Origin: Vespula vulgaris
Taxonomy: Eukaryota; Arthropoda; Insecta; Hymenoptera; Vespidae
NCBI RefSeq assembly: GCF_905475345.1
Contig: NC_066588.1
Span: forward strand, 7,436,001 to 7,500,000
DNA length: 64,000 nucleotides
Direction of reading: 5' to 3'
A program made the translations under genes and the position numbers. This document shows positions 1 through 13,592 of the stretch, one piece after another. Within the stretch, counting starts at the first letter, position 1, and each line of letters opens with the position of its first letter. Below the pieces are notes generated by a model, which did not search any database, was not told the DNA's origin, and worked only from the letters and a program-made list of their open reading frames with translations.

Positions 1-250
1 TCAAATTGCATGGAAAATTCGGTACGTCCGGCCTCGAACAATTTATGGACGCGCCGCACTTTGTGGCGTGTCACGGCCGCCGGCCTGCACCATTGGTAGC
101 TGTAATTGGAATTTATGGGAATGCGTAGTCCTTTATGGTGGTCATGGCACCGCTTCGATGTATACATATATTTGTTTGTGCATGCGTAAATAAAGTGAGA
201 GAGCGAGAGGAAGAGAGAGGGAGGAACAGTCAAAGGAGGAGAAAGGGAGG

Positions 251-274
251 GAGAGAGAGAGAGAGAGAGAGAGA
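251..274. repeat. (GA)n microsatellite
   Basis: Twelve uninterrupted GA units within a longer purine-rich stretch that begins near 196. Confidence 0.9.
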
Positions 275-1701
275 TAGAACGGTTGGTTTGTTCACGATAG
301 AACACTTGCAGTTACTCCTGCGTGAGCTTTACCGCCCGGAACGTCCATTTCAAAATTTGCCTTCTATAGCTAATGTCGAGGATAATCGATTTATTGCACA
401 CGATTTCTCCGCGAATAGGTATACTTTCAAATTTTCTCTGATTTTCCACAAACACGTGATTTTCCTACAATTCAATCAAACCACGTCATTTTTAACATTC
501 TCCGTGAATCAGATCTTTACTATCTAGTTTTATTTTTTTTACCGAGTGAAGATTTTTCTTCCAATGGCATAACTAAAACAAATAATTTATCTTTACGTTA
601 TACAACAATTATTCTCTCTTATTTACTTTATATTTCAGTCGATATCGATTCGTACGAAGGTAATATTAACGGAATATCGAAATACTATGGACCAAAAGCA
701 TCATGTACAATATGTTGCTGCAAAATACAGTCGTTATAATGTTGCAGTAATTAATGTCGCTTATATAGAAATTAATAAATGAATTATAATGCATTGGCGA
801 CACGTAATCATTGAGTAATGACCAAAAAAGGTGGAAAATAACGATTGGTGAATGTTAAGGAAAAATTGGAGAGAACAAGCTTCAGAAACTGTCTTTAAAA
901 CGAATTAACAAATTTATAAATAATTGAAATATCTTGAATTTGCTAAAAAACAAAATGAAAGAAAGATACGTATCGAAGAGCCGCAACAAACGTCGAGGTT
1001 GCTATAACAATGAACGAGGTTTTTTTCGAGTCAACCCCGTGCTTCGTGTCACATGCACAAAGGGCCGGTGAAATAGGCCGAGAGACTAAAGAGTAGGACG
1101 AGTAGGATGAATTAAAGGTTGTATGGGAGTGCCCTCTAGAGGAGAATCATAAACTTGGTGTACCTCGGAGGGCATCGTGGGCGAAGCATTTCGAAGAGAA
1201 AAGTACGCGGAACTTGCAAGCAGGAAAGCAAGCAAGCCAGCAAGCAAGCAAGCGAGCGAGCGAGGGAACGAGAGAGCGAGAGAGTCAGTCAACGGAATAT
1301 AGAGCTATGTGTTTGATTTAGCGCGGAATGTGGCCTGCGGCTAAGTCCAGCGAAGCCCTTCGTGTTCGCACGCGAGCGCACGCGCTCCTTCACATAAATG
1401 ACTAACAATTACGAACAGTCCGGGATACGCAACAAACAAACGGTGGGTCGGTTGACCTCGCCCCACCTGCTGGTGGTTCGCGGTGGCCTAAGTAAAAACC
1501 CGTTAATTAATTAGCCTCTCCCTTTCCTTCCTCCGGCATAGAAGCTTTGTGCGCAAACAGAAGAGAACGTGGGGCGACCTACGAGAAACGGCATGCTTTT
1601 CCGAAAGCTCAGGTATAGAGTTCCTCCAAACTCTCCAGGATGTCCAAGCTTCACGAAGGCAGCTGGCCAACTTGTGGTAAGCTGAGCCGACTAGCTTGTC
1701 T

Positions 1702-1726
1702 TCTCTCTCTCTCTCTCTCTCTCTCT
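1702..1726. repeat. (TC)n microsatellite
   Basis: Pure TC run; with the array at 1911 it creates the Leu/Ser-rich frame 1640-2068. Confidence 0.9.
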
Positions 1727-1910
1727 ATTTCTCTATTTCTCTTACTCTCTTGCTCCCTCAACGCGTTTAGAAGTCACAATACCAACCGAGTCCACGCACC
1801 CAACGGCATCGCACACTCACCCTTTACACGGTACACCCTTGGTTTCTCTCAACAGCAGTGCCCTCTTAAATCTACCGACGCTGACGTCGGCCCATACGCA
1901 TTATATTCTC

Positions 1911-1937
<27 letters not shown>
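1911..1937. repeat. (CT)n microsatellite
   Basis: Pure CT run, facing a GA array 150 bp downstream. Confidence 0.9.
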
Positions 1938-1941
<4 letters not shown>

Positions 1942-2090
1942 TCTAAGCAAAACATACCCGGAAGCGTTTAGCCTTAGACTCGACTTCACAGTTCCGCCTG
2001 TCTCTCTTCATGTAGCTTCGGCTTTCAACCTACAAGAACTTTGCCGTAGGCTCTCAAAAGCTTGGTAAACGGTAGCTGTAAGCTTTGACC

Positions 2091-2122
<32 letters not shown>
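2091..2122. repeat. (GA)n microsatellite
   Basis: GA run with one interruption, in inverse orientation to the CT run at 1911. Confidence 0.9.
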
Positions 2123-3859
2123 GAAAAGGTCAAATGGACGAAATTCGAAACTTCATCGCAATGATTTTACTACAGAAAAGAAATTCAACATTGTCTTTTC
2201 CTTTTTCTTCTAGTACCGCATTGTTTTAACACAATTATTTATACACACTCCGATCATTCGAGGTTACCCGCGACTCGGCGAACGTATGTATAACTTCCTG
2301 GTGTATTTTTATTTTCCTGTCGTACAATTGCATCGAATCAATATTTACTTACCGGTTGGCCATGTTTGCATTGAGTTTCGCACTCGTTGCCTGAATAAAA
2401 GAAAAACCAAGTGGAAGCGTGGTTATCGGATACTTCAAACAAAACTTCGGACTCGTATGTTGTAATTTTATGTATGTAGGTACCTATGTATGTACGGGCC
2501 GGCCTTTCACCTCTTTCTCTAAGAGAAACATAATTGATAATTTACATCGCAGAACGTACATGATCGTAGCCGACCTTTCACCGACATAATAGAAAGCGGA
2601 GAAAAAATATAGGAGAAAGAGAGAAAGTGATAGAGTTCACTTTGAAGAGGGAAAGAGAGAAGAGTAGGAAGTTGAAGAACAGGATGAAAGCTAAGGGAAT
2701 AAAATTGAAGGGATGAGAAAGATATAGGAGAGAAAGAAACAGGGAATTGTTATAGAAAGAAAGAAGAGAGAAAGAGAGATAGCGGGCATTGTATATAACG
2801 CGACTACTAGTACGTTTGCGTTGACCCTGGAGGCTTCCGAAAAACGAAGCGCGTAATTACACGCCCAAGGGCGAACGCGGTTCCAAGCAACCTCTAACTC
2901 ACTCCGGTACTGCCTCTTCTCCGCTTCAGCTACTACCGAGCCAACCCATCTACCTCTTTACCTACTCCTCTCCATATTCTACGTTCGCTCGGAATAAACA
3001 CAACGACGGCGGCTGTAACCCAGCAAGCCGAAGAAAAAAACTCCGCGAGAATCAGCGACGCGTGTCGCTGTATGAAAGTTTTTTGTTTCTTTTTCTTTTT
3101 TTTCGTTTTTTTTTCGTTTCTTTTTTTCTTTTTTTTTTAATATTTGCAAGCGATCCCTTTCACACTAATTTGATTATTTTCGATGACATAGAGACAAATG
3201 AGACGTAAAAGACATTTAAGAAGTCGATTAATACACGTTGCATAGTCTCTCGCGTGATCAAAGAAGATTCTCTCACCTTCAAATTGAACACACTCTCGAC
3301 ATCGATCATCGTTCGCGACGCAAGCAGACATACGCGCCAACGAGACTAGCATATTGCTATCGCGTCTAGCAATCCATTAACCATAAGTCTTCTTTTTCTC
3401 TTTTATTTTCTTCTCTTTTCTTTTCTTTCGCAACTCCGTAGCATCGTCGTAAGTCTCGAAGAAATCTTCTAGTTCCACGCACCACCGCTCGTAATTTTAT
3501 TTACTTAGAAAATAAATCCGTCCTTCGACAGTATTCCAGCGATAATACCGATGTTATTTCGGTTTAAGTTAAACGAATGGTCAGCCCGGTGGCTATGAAT
3601 CGTTCTCTAGCGAATTGTTGATCTTACGCCCTCGAGAACGTTGTGTATTACGTTTAAAGGGATGTTAATAGAAACGGTAAGCCGAGGACGCAGGAAAATA
3701 TCTTCTCTGGAATAGAATACAATAAACGAAGCACGTGTGTTATCTCGGAAAGCAGTGCGGGCCGCTCGTCATTCCACGAATTTCTGCAACGAACATTTTT
3801 CTTCCAACAGAGTTTGCTATAGAATGAAGTTTCCTGCGTTCGTAAGATCTCGACGAAGT

Positions 3860-3874
<15 letters not shown>

Positions 3875-3908
<34 letters not shown>
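3875..3908. repeat. (GA)n microsatellite
   Basis: Pure GA run inside a purine-rich tract. Confidence 0.9.
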
Positions 3909-3911
<3 letters not shown>

Positions 3912-4750
3912 AAGGAGAAAAAGAAAAACGGTAACCGCTTGAAATTTCTCGTACTCCGGGCGATCTCAATGCTCCGCGTTCCTGAACTACTTCCTTCTCT
4001 ACCAGTTTCTCTCCGCTACTAGCATACTTCTCGTTATCCTTCACATAAAACCGAATCTGACGTTCGAGCGTTCCGCGTAGCTTCGTGTAACTCTCTGATT
4101 CCGCAATTTCCATTGTGACAACACGACGAAATCAAAAAGAAAAGAACAAAAAAGAAAGAAGCAGCAGCAAACGAACGAAGATAAAATATTGACACAAGCT
4201 CGTAACACTGTTTATCTACGATTAATACGAATAGACACAAAGAAGACGATCGGTTTTAACTCAGTTTTATACGGTATTGCAGAATTTTTCAATTTCATCG
4301 AGTTCATTTTCTTATGCAACGGCAAATCGAAGACATTCAAAGGCAGGAAGTAGGTAATACGTTAGACGTCTCTTGCTCCCTTTTATTATCTTCCGTTTAT
4401 GCGGCCTGGAAAATGAAATTTTCTCTAAGAAGCCAGCGATTCGTCTTCTGGGATTAAAAAGCTCCTTAATTTCCCAAGTGGGAACCCCTCTGCGTGTTGC
4501 CTTTTCTTCAATAATGCCTCTCTCTCCCGCATCCACTTTTGGACACCTACGATACCACACCGATCTCTTAATCTCTCCAACGACGTATTTGAGAGAACAT
4601 TTAAGAACATACGTTTATTCGCATACACGCACATAGTCATTTTCGTCGAAGTCTATGTTGTTTTCCGGAAAGCTGCGTTAATGCCGCACCACCCTTATAA
4701 CCCCCGAATTAAACAGAATTTCAGATCAAGAACTTTGCGTTGGACGACTT

Positions 4751-4752
<2 letters not shown>

Positions 4753-4796
<44 letters not shown>

Positions 4797-4818
4797 TCTC
4801 TCTCTCTCTCTCTCTCTC
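4753..4818. repeat. (TC)n microsatellite, 66 bp
   Basis: One of the longest dinucleotide arrays here, with two TTTC interruptions. Confidence 0.95.
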
Positions 4819-6576
4819 GTTCATCTTCTCTGACATGCTAATCACCGAAACATTCAATTCTTTAAAAGCATTCGCCTTTTTGCATCCACCGTCGCCTAGT
4901 AAAATATTCAAAATTTCCGTCACTTTCTTCTACCAGTTATATCTCATTTTCTATAAATAGTTTATTCGAACCGCATGTAACTTACATCGAGACGTAAATC
5001 GAGAAAGAGAGAGAAAGAAAGGTGAATAAGAAATTCTTCATGTCTTTTTCATGGGAACCCACGTGTGTAACATTATCATACGTTTCATCTTCCTCATTAG
5101 AGTATAATAATGACGCATAGATAGCGTGAATTTTACAAAATCATCCATTATGGATAGTATACGTTACGAAGGTACATTTATAGTAATTGATAGCATAAAG
5201 AGAGCCTCTTAGTCAATATTTTAAATGCGAAGGTATCAACGCATTTAAAGTAACACACGAATATAATATTTTCGCTTTTCAGAGAATATTAATAGTATGG
5301 AAGGGATATTTACGTATATAGGTGCTTACAAAATATCGATGAATTCGATTCTATTATATTGTAGTATTGATAGTATTCGAGTACCTAGATAAAAAAAGGA
5401 TATTTTTACCTTTGAAATGATACTTTTTGTATGTTTATACGACATTTCGTTCCGGAGAAATATCGCCATTCATAATTCGACAGTACAGCTGTTCGTAGTA
5501 GTAATAAAAAACTCTAGTAAAACCGAGCACGTATATTACCAAAAATTTATGTAGATCACTGTGTCAATGCCATTAAAAAAAATTGTATAGTCAACATAAA
5601 ATATTTATTATTTATGTATGAATATCCCAGAAACTAAAAATCGTAGATAGTTCAAAGAAAAATCATTTTAAAGAATAAATTTTCTTCCCTATCTTCTCGT
5701 TGTTTCGATATTATTTAAATAAATTCTTATAAACAATATTTTCTAAACAATTTAAAAAAAAAATGTTTATCCTAGAAAATGTCTTACGTGCAATTCTTGT
5801 ATAAACAGTTTTTTACAAATAATTATTATAAACAGTTTATTATTAACAATTTTTATAAATCGTTTTATTCAAACTTCAAAATCATCATAATTCGTATAAC
5901 ATCATCCTCGACATTAGTCACACAAATATAACTTTTTCTGTAAAATAGGACACAGTAAGATAAGGATAATATAAATCATAAAGTACGTGGAAAGGAATCA
6001 TTTTTCTTACCGAGAGAAGATACTCCTGTACGCTATTAATGGCCGCCAACGTACGTATGTATGTATATGTATAAAACGTGATCCGAGTTGGTAGTAATAT
6101 TTCCTTCTTTCGTTTTCATAAAATCATTGCTCTCGAGGAAGCATGGTATTAACATAGAGGCATTGTGAGAATAGAAAGCGAATGGTATCACGCACGCTCG
6201 ATCCTGGGTTTCTCTCTTCCAACGATTAGCAGTGGGGCAAAGGTCGGTGGAAACGATGTCGAAGGTACAGACGGTATTCGCCTGCACTCCCCTAGTCCAG
6301 CCGTTAATTAATAAAGTACCCCCGTAAACTAACAGTTTTACTGCAGGACCGACAAACTTAATACAAGAGAAACAACTTTTGTTTCTCCGCGTTCAGAGTA
6401 ACGAAGTCTCTCGCTTTCTCTCTTTTTCTCTCTCTCTCTCCTTCTCTTTCTCTTACTCTCTTACGAGCTGGAGCCGAGGCACCAGGCAGATTACTCGTTG
6501 CATACTTAAAACCTTAACAACCAGGGCGGTCAGAGGAAATGTTCGTCCCTTTTCTACCGCTTCGCACTGAATTGCA

Positions 6577-6673
6577 GTCTCTCTCTTTCTCTCTCCCTCT
6601 CCCTTTCTTCCCCTTTTCCCCCTCTCTCTCTTTCTCTCTCTCTCTCTTTCTTTCTGTTTCTCCTTCTTTCTCT
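6577..6673. repeat. Interrupted TC-rich tract
   Basis: Pyrimidine-only stretch of CT, CCT and CTTT units, suggesting an old, degraded array. Confidence 0.8.
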
Positions 6674-7437
6674 TATTCGTTGCATATGTACCCGCCCCAC
6701 TTTCAGAATTTTTCGTCTAACGAAGAAAAACGAAATTAGATTATAGCGAAACGCACTTCGCCGCGCTCCGATGAGACGGGGTGAAAGTTAATAGATGTAA
6801 TAAGATTACACGAAACTTGAGAATGTCGCGAGCTTAATCGTAACAGACAGGATGCGGTACACGAGCGTTTCGACGTTTCGAGAAAGCTACAGAAAGCTGC
6901 GGGAGCACGGAAACGGTGTAATTCGAATTAAAGAGGAAAATAAAATAAAAAAAGGGGGAAAAGGGATGGAAACATGCGACAGAATATTTAAACGCAAAGA
7001 TGTCTGAAAGTATCTTTTTATCTAAACACGTCCGATTGGATAGGAAACTGGTCGAACTTTTTGGAAAGTATCTCGAACATCTTTTCGTTACACTCCAACG
7101 TGCATTCTTTTACTCTAAGTGACGTTTTATCTAGACGAATCGAAAAAAAATTTATTTTCCTCTTTTTTGTTTATTTTTAAAAAATTCGAAGGATATTTTA
7201 GAAAAATTGTTTTCGATATACGAGTACCGGTGCGAGAGAGGATAGCTAGTAAAAAACTAAATTTTTAATTCAGCCTAATATCCAGACGAAGATCAGAGAG
7301 ACTAAATTTATAGCAGAAAGAAGAAGGAGGGAGAAGGAGAAAGGGTTGGTCCTTGCTAACCCTGCGACACGGCACGCACCTTTACGAGGAGTTTAACCGC
7401 AAGAATGTTGTCTACCAACTCTCTCGATCTTCTCCAC

Positions 7438-7441
<4 letters not shown>

Positions 7442-7486
<45 letters not shown>

Positions 7487-7500
7487 GTCTCTCTCCCTCT
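7442..7500. repeat. (TC)n microsatellite
   Basis: Nearly 40 bp of pure CT followed by GTCTCT variants. Confidence 0.95.
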
Positions 7501-7915
7501 CTAAAGTTACTCCCCAAATATCATGAACATAGCAATGGTGGTAATGGTGAAGCTGCTGGTGGCGTTGTCGACTTTGCCAGGCTTGTTTTTCGAGGTGCTT
7601 TCATTACGCGTGCCATAGCCGCATTCGCGATTAAACCGCTGAGTTATGTGCATCTGCATTTTTAGCGTGCCGGTCCTGTGTCGTCACTCGGTCATCGCAC
7701 CTCTCTTTTTATTATGTTTCTCTTTTTCATTCTTTTATTTTTATTTTACCCTCATGGTGTACCGCGCGCGTACTATTTATTTCATTTCCTCTACGCCATA
7801 CCAAAAATCTACCCTCACTCAGCTAGAAAATTTCTTTTTTATCCTAGATATTACAGACTCCCGATGTTGCTCTCTAACGATGTTCTCTCCCCTCGTGATA
7901 AATAATCGAATATGT

Positions 7916-7994
7916 CCTCTCTCTCTCTCTCTCTCTCTATTTCTCTCCCCCTCTTCCTCCCTTTCTCTCTCTCTCTCTCACTCACTCTCTCTCT
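7916..7994. repeat. Compound CT tract
   Basis: Two CT runs separated by CCCCTCTTCC-type sequence. Confidence 0.9.
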
Positions 7995-8292
7995 TTTTTT
8001 TTATGCCTGCGGTGTTCCTCGACAAAATGTATCGACCCTTCGATGGTCCCCAATGGGCAGTACGTTCGTTGCTTATACATGGGTGCCAATGTATATACAT
8101 GTAGAATACATTCTAACACGATAGCAGTGTTTACTCGTAACATTTTATACCTGCCATTAATAATACCATTATGGTGTATGATTTCCAAAAGGCCCGATTT
8201 CTCAATATAATGAATTTAAAGCAAAAAACATATGGATCCATCATACTGGTCAATATATATGTATAAGATTATCGTTCTAGGAGACGATCCAT

Positions 8293-8321
8293 TATCGATA
8301 CTACCGGACAAATTATCGATA
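8293..8321. promoter_or_regulatory. Paired DRE-type motifs (TATCGATA x2)
   Basis: Two perfect copies of the palindrome TATCGATA lie at 8293-8300 and 8314-8321, 21 bp apart, about two helical turns. In Drosophila this octamer is the DREF site, and its CGATA half is the BEAF-32 insulator core; paired CGATA sites are typical of BEAF targets. Orthologous factors in this organism are assumed. No coding sequence follows nearby, so an insulator or distal element is more likely than a promoter. Confidence 0.3.
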
Positions 8322-8460
8322 GTGAAAAATTTCATTAAATATCCTGATACTTTCCATTTGTTGTTAAATTTTCAATTCGAATAATTTTCTTTTATTTCAT
8401 TTCTTTGTGATTTTATAATATGAGAAAAGATTAGAACGATATTAATCCCAATCGTTTTAA

Positions 8461-8770
8461 CGAGCAAATGAGTTTCACGGACGATCGAGTAACGGACCGC
8501 GAAACTTTGGTGGACAATTGGGCTCAGTTGTTATTCGGGAAATGCTTAATTAAATTAACAAATTAGCGCTCGGATACCGGTGCAGCTAATAACGCAATTC
8601 GGAATCGCGGTGGCTGGTGCATTCAAAACGGTTACTGTGCTTCCATGCGGTACCGACCAAAAGGGACCTAATTAGTAATTTAACGAAATAATAATGTACT
8701 CTTCATCGGACAAAACAGCTGCGTTGTTGATATGCCAGCAATTTTAGCGACTCTGTGCTTGCATCTCTTT
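8461..8770. other. Repeat-free unique island, possible enhancer
   Basis: About 300 bp of complex sequence without microsatellites, containing several TTAATTA/TAATTAG homeodomain-type cores along with CG-rich words. It stands out against the surrounding low-complexity DNA. No splice-bounded open frame is present. A conserved regulatory element is an inference that needs cross-species alignment. Confidence 0.2.
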
Positions 8771-8795
8771 CTATTTTATTTACAGTTTATTCATT

Positions 8796-8834
8796 TCTCT
8801 TTCTTTTTTTCTTTCTCTTTCTCTTTCTCTTTCA
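8796..8834. repeat. (CTTT)n tract
   Basis: Interrupted TTTC/TCTCTT units. Confidence 0.8.
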
Positions 8835-9214
8835 CGGACGGAGATGTACATCGTTAACGTAGTATACATCGCCTTTGTAAAGGATACCAAGTATGCACTT
8901 CCACCTTTTGCCCTTTTTCTTCTTTTATGCACCCGATCGGCGTTTAATGTTGTAAATTTTCAACCTTTCTCTGTTTTCCAACGATTTCGAAATTTCTTTT
9001 TCTCTATTTCTCTGGCAAAAATCAACATGCCACTAAATTTACTCATAGTGAACCCGCGACGAATTCATGGTATAGAGTGAGTAGAAAGCGTATATTAACG
9101 AGCAGTTTAATATCCGTTCTCGCCACGACGGGGGCTCATAATGCATCCGATTGAAAAGCTTTCCGGCAAATAATGTTAAAGCATAACGCGAGCATGCTAT
9201 TAACTATCGAAATA

Positions 9215-9231
9215 TACATACATACATACAA

Positions 9232-9291
<60 letters not shown>
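9215..9291. repeat. Compound (CATA)n-(TA)n
   Basis: CATA units (9215-9254) pass directly into 18 TA units, a common route of microsatellite birth. Confidence 0.95.
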
Positions 9292-9293
<2 letters not shown>

Positions 9294-11910
9294 TATACAC
9301 ACATATATCATTGGTCTAACTCTATATGTATACATATGAATATATAAACACTTTATCATTCATTAAAATTAAATGCACAAACACGCAGAATTTAAACGAG
9401 GAAATAATTTTTTTTAACTCACTCTTTTGCCATGAAACAAGGAAATATATTAGAAATCATAAAGCCCTACTTTTAAGATGGCCTTCTCAAGGAAGGTAGC
9501 CCGATTCGCGATGTTCTACCTTATTAATAAACCATTTCTGAATAAATGATCCCCCCGCGGCGTTCGAAGATCGATAGTTCTACCGATCGAGAAAGAGAGT
9601 AGAAGATAGCGGAGGGATGGGAGAGGAGGTGGATGATACGATATGATAGGAACGTGAAGTAAGGGATGCAAAAAGGGAAGAACGGTAGAGTAGTACAGGT
9701 GTGTAAGCATGATAGAAATTGCCGATGGAAGAAGATGCGCTCGTGCGAGAAGATGGCGATATTGAGCACGGCAGAGAAGGCGCTGCCGGCGAACAAGGAA
9801 AATGGAAGGAAAGGGGGAAGATGGGAATAGGTAGTAAGGTAAAAGTAAGCGGTCTCGTCGGCGAACTTGGAAAACGTTCTTCCAAAGAGCTGGTATATCT
9901 GTGGGCGTGTATATGCTTATGTGTGTGTACGTGTACATGAGAAGGAGATGGAAGATATCAAATCGAGACGCGTAAGACGAAGACGAAAGAAGAATCCTCG
10001 CGTTGCGGAATACGCAGCCGCAGGGACTATCGCTAAAATATTGTTAGAAAATAACGGAACGGAATGGAAAAAGCGAGCGAGAGAGAAAGACGACTTCGAC
10101 TAGTGAGAGGCAGGGATATGGGAAGGGTGGATGGAGGGACGTAGAGGGGTAAAAGAGGAAAGAGAGGGACGCTTTTCGAACGTCGAAAGAAAAATACGTG
10201 TAGAAATGTATCGAAAGCTTCGATAGTAGGAGAATATTGAAGGGTGTGGAGAACTCGCGGATAGGAAGGAAGAGGGAAAAGAAAAGAGGGAGTAGAAACA
10301 GGGGGTGAGGCAGGTGTGTGGGCATTGCAAGTTGGGTATACAAGTTTCACCGACGCGTTCTTATTTTCTAAACAAACACGCCGCCACAGCGATTCCCTTC
10401 GGTAAATGGTGTATTTTTAGAATAGCTAGAATTCCTAGCAGTACGCGCGGCACGCTGCTCGTGCACTCGCGCACGCCTCTACAAGCGTGTTTTTGTGTTT
10501 GTCTGTTTGCTCGTCAATGCAATGCACTTATATGTGTGTATCTACAACACGCTAACGGCATAACCATACAAGAACTTTTCGCTGCTATTGGAATTTGAAA
10601 GCAGGTGTATTGGGACCAATAATGAATTGTCAACAGATAATGCGGTAGACGACTTTCTTATTTCACTTTATCCATTTCTTCCTCCTGGAGGAATAACTTT
10701 CTTAAAATGTCCGTCGGGCTTTTGCCTTTGATAGAACTCTTCTACCATTTCCTATCCCGTTTATATTAAACATTTATTTCGAATTCGAAAGGAATCGCCT
10801 CTTTTCTCTTCTTATTCGATAGCACAAGATTTTCATTTTCTAGTTCGCCGGTAGAGCATTTCGATTTTTCTTAAAAAAATATGATAGATATTTACGACGA
10901 GAAATTATTAAATGTCGTGACATGAAGTATAGAGCAATTCATTGAAAAATCCAGTGGGATACATTTCTCGTTTTCTTTCTCTCTCTCTCTCTCTCTCTTT
11001 CCCTCTTTTTATTTTTCCAAGCTCGATACATTATTTTTTACCGTAGCGGAAATAATATCTCCGGCATATTATTCATCGTTACATGAGCAATTATCGTATT
11101 CATTTAGCTTATTATTTGTCTGGCAAATTATTTAATCGCCCGAGGTTCGACTCTCGGCCTCAAATGTATAAAAAAAGGATAACGAAAACGTAACAAAAGC
11201 CGTAGTCCGCGTATTCACCCTAGGGCGATTTCGACTCACAAAACGAGGTCGCTCTACTACAAAAAACGGCGAATGGCAAGAGTGTATGACGGGTATTTTT
11301 TGATTTTCGATAATAACAAGTATCTATCTTTATCTGTCTATTCGTAGCGTTGTGACGGCAAGTTGTTATTACGATCATTTTTCCATGGTACGTTCATTGT
11401 GTGTAAAAAATATAATGTTTTATTCTTTGATTAATTTTTTATTTTTCATAAAAAATTCGATACCCTTTCACGTGGTTTAACCTCAGAAACTGGTAGCAAT
11501 CAACGTATAAGCGAATTTATCTTTTTATTACTATCGTGGTACGATATATTAAGGAAGAATTTTTATTAAATTAATTAATTGAGGTATTTCTAATAAATGA
11601 GCCAACGAGAGAGCGAGCCATTTTCAGACATTGTAATATCGACTTTGCTCTCCTCCTTAGTGAGATCGACGCGTGGTAGGAAGAGTAGTTCTCGGCTCAT
11701 TCGCCATTTTCACTTCCACCGAGCGAGATTCGAGAGAAAGGTCTCGGGAGAAGACGCAAAGGATCTTTCGTGCGTCAAAGAGAAAAATGTCGAGTTGGAC
11801 ACGAGAATATTCGAATATTTCTGTCTCGCGAATTTACATACGACGGGGTGAGAATTTCTTGCGCTTGGATGGGCGGAAAAACAAGAAAGCGTACACCGAA
11901 AAGAAGGAGA

Positions 11911-11933
11911 AAGAGAAAGACAGAGAAAGAGAA

Positions 11934-11978
<45 letters not shown>
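11911..11978. repeat. (GA)n microsatellite
   Basis: Imperfect then pure GA units; they generate Arg/Glu-rich frames on + and Leu/Ser-rich frames on -. Confidence 0.9.
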
Positions 11979-13535
11979 TGTGGAAAACGAAACACGATGG
12001 AAAGAGATAGAAAGACAGGGAGATACACGCATAGAGATAGATTTAAGAGAGAAGATTCATGTAGCCGAACGTGCATCGGCGAGGCAAAGAGAGGATTCGG
12101 TATGAGGGCCGTGAATAAAAAGTTGCAAGTTGCAACACCCGTGACACACAATGGCCTGCAAACAGAGAGAGGAACGTACGCAGAGATCAGGAGTTAACCC
12201 CCACTGCAGCGACGGTGGGCGCATTGCGCAAAACCCTCTCTAAGGGAGGGATACCAATGTTACTCTCTTCCTCCTTCCCTCTCAACCCTCTTCGTACTAT
12301 TCCTCCCTCCCATCCAAACCATGTTCCCCATATACACGCGTACCACTACCTTCTCCCACCACTGTCTCGGCCACTACCGTTTGCCCATTCAAATATACCC
12401 TTTCTCCCTTTCTTTCTCTTTATATCCTTTTACTCCATCCACTGATTTTTTTTACTCTCCCCTTACCGTTTCTCTACACAGAGCTCCACCACTTCGGCTT
12501 CCTTCTCCCTTCTCTCGTCTTCTTTTTTTTCACCCCTTTTCACACCTAATTGGGCATTTTGTGCTGCACTGGCCGAGATATTATCGCAGTAATAGCCGTA
12601 CGAAGCGTCGGCCTACGGGTCTCGACACAATGGCGCAATTCCACTGCTATTCTTCCTCTCTTTCTCTCTCTCTCTCTCTCTTTTTCCTATTCTATATATC
12701 CTCTTCCGTTACAGTCTACCACACTTCGCTCGGTATCGTTCCCCTCGTCGCTTTCCTATCGCATTCTTTCTCGATCTCATCCAATTCGAATTGAATGAGC
12801 TCGTCGAGATTCATCGATATAGTCTCCTAGGAAGATTCTCGAGGTTGAAGTGATATCAATGCAAGTTCTTTCCTCTTTTCGATAGACTCTGACGGATTAT
12901 TCGTTTTATAAGTCGAAGGTCGTAGGAAATTGTATTTTCCATTAAGCCAGCAGCACCACCTTTCTTCTTATTCTTAGAACGATACACGATACGAAGGGTG
13001 AAGTTTAGAGTTTCCTCATGCATTTACCCCATTAATATAAATTATGAAGCGTCCCCCCGGGATAACCCTCCATTGGATGCCTATATAGAACACGGCTTGC
13101 CATTAAGAAACCTTGGGATTTACCCTTGTGCACAATATACTCTACTCCTGTTCTTTGCGTTTTTACGGTCACACTGCTTTTTTCTCGGCGGATGACGCTC
13201 TTGCGAATCTTCATAAAAGGAGCTTCGCTTATTACGCGGTCGTATTTACAATTTGCATTACTTTAATGGAAACGCAATTTTCCTATGTATAAAATACAAA
13301 TCGATATTATCTATCTGCATAGATAAGTCTCGAATTATCGCATATTCTTTAATAACAATTAATTGCAAAGATATCAAGACAGAAATAACAATAACGAGTT
13401 AAGTTTATAGAACGATATCTTTTGAATAGATATCCAGTATTTCCATGAACATATCTTGCCTTTATAAATCGTCCGAGCAAATAGAGCGAAGAGAGAAAGA
13501 GCTGTAGAGAAAGGGAGAGAAAGAGAGAAGGAAAG

Positions 13536-13537
<2 letters not shown>

Positions 13538-13588
<51 letters not shown>
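13538..13588. repeat. (GA)n microsatellite, about 50 bp
   Basis: Pure GA run. Confidence 0.95.

Positions 13589-13592
<4 letters not shown>

Larger units (their letters stand above)
1..8200. other. Gene-free segment, microsatellite-rich
   Basis: No frame here survives inspection: the longer ones (135-527, 1640-2068, 3817-4113) translate GA/TC arrays. Besides those arrays it holds a GCAAGCAAGC/GCGAGCGA simple repeat at about 1215-1265, T-rich runs at 3080-3140, and a long AT-rich stretch at 5040-6000 without distinctive features. Confidence 0.6.

Noticed and set aside
9516..10350. Several long - strand frames rich in Pro, Ser and Leu
   Set aside because: They are the complement of a purine-rich stretch that is open in several frames at once, which indicates base composition rather than coding.
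11138..11162. tRNA-like T-arm with a B-box-like GGTTCGACTC
   Set aside because: The stem-loop has an 8-base loop rather than 7, the canonical 49-53/61-65 pairing fails, and no acceptor, D-arm or anticodon arm can be placed upstream.
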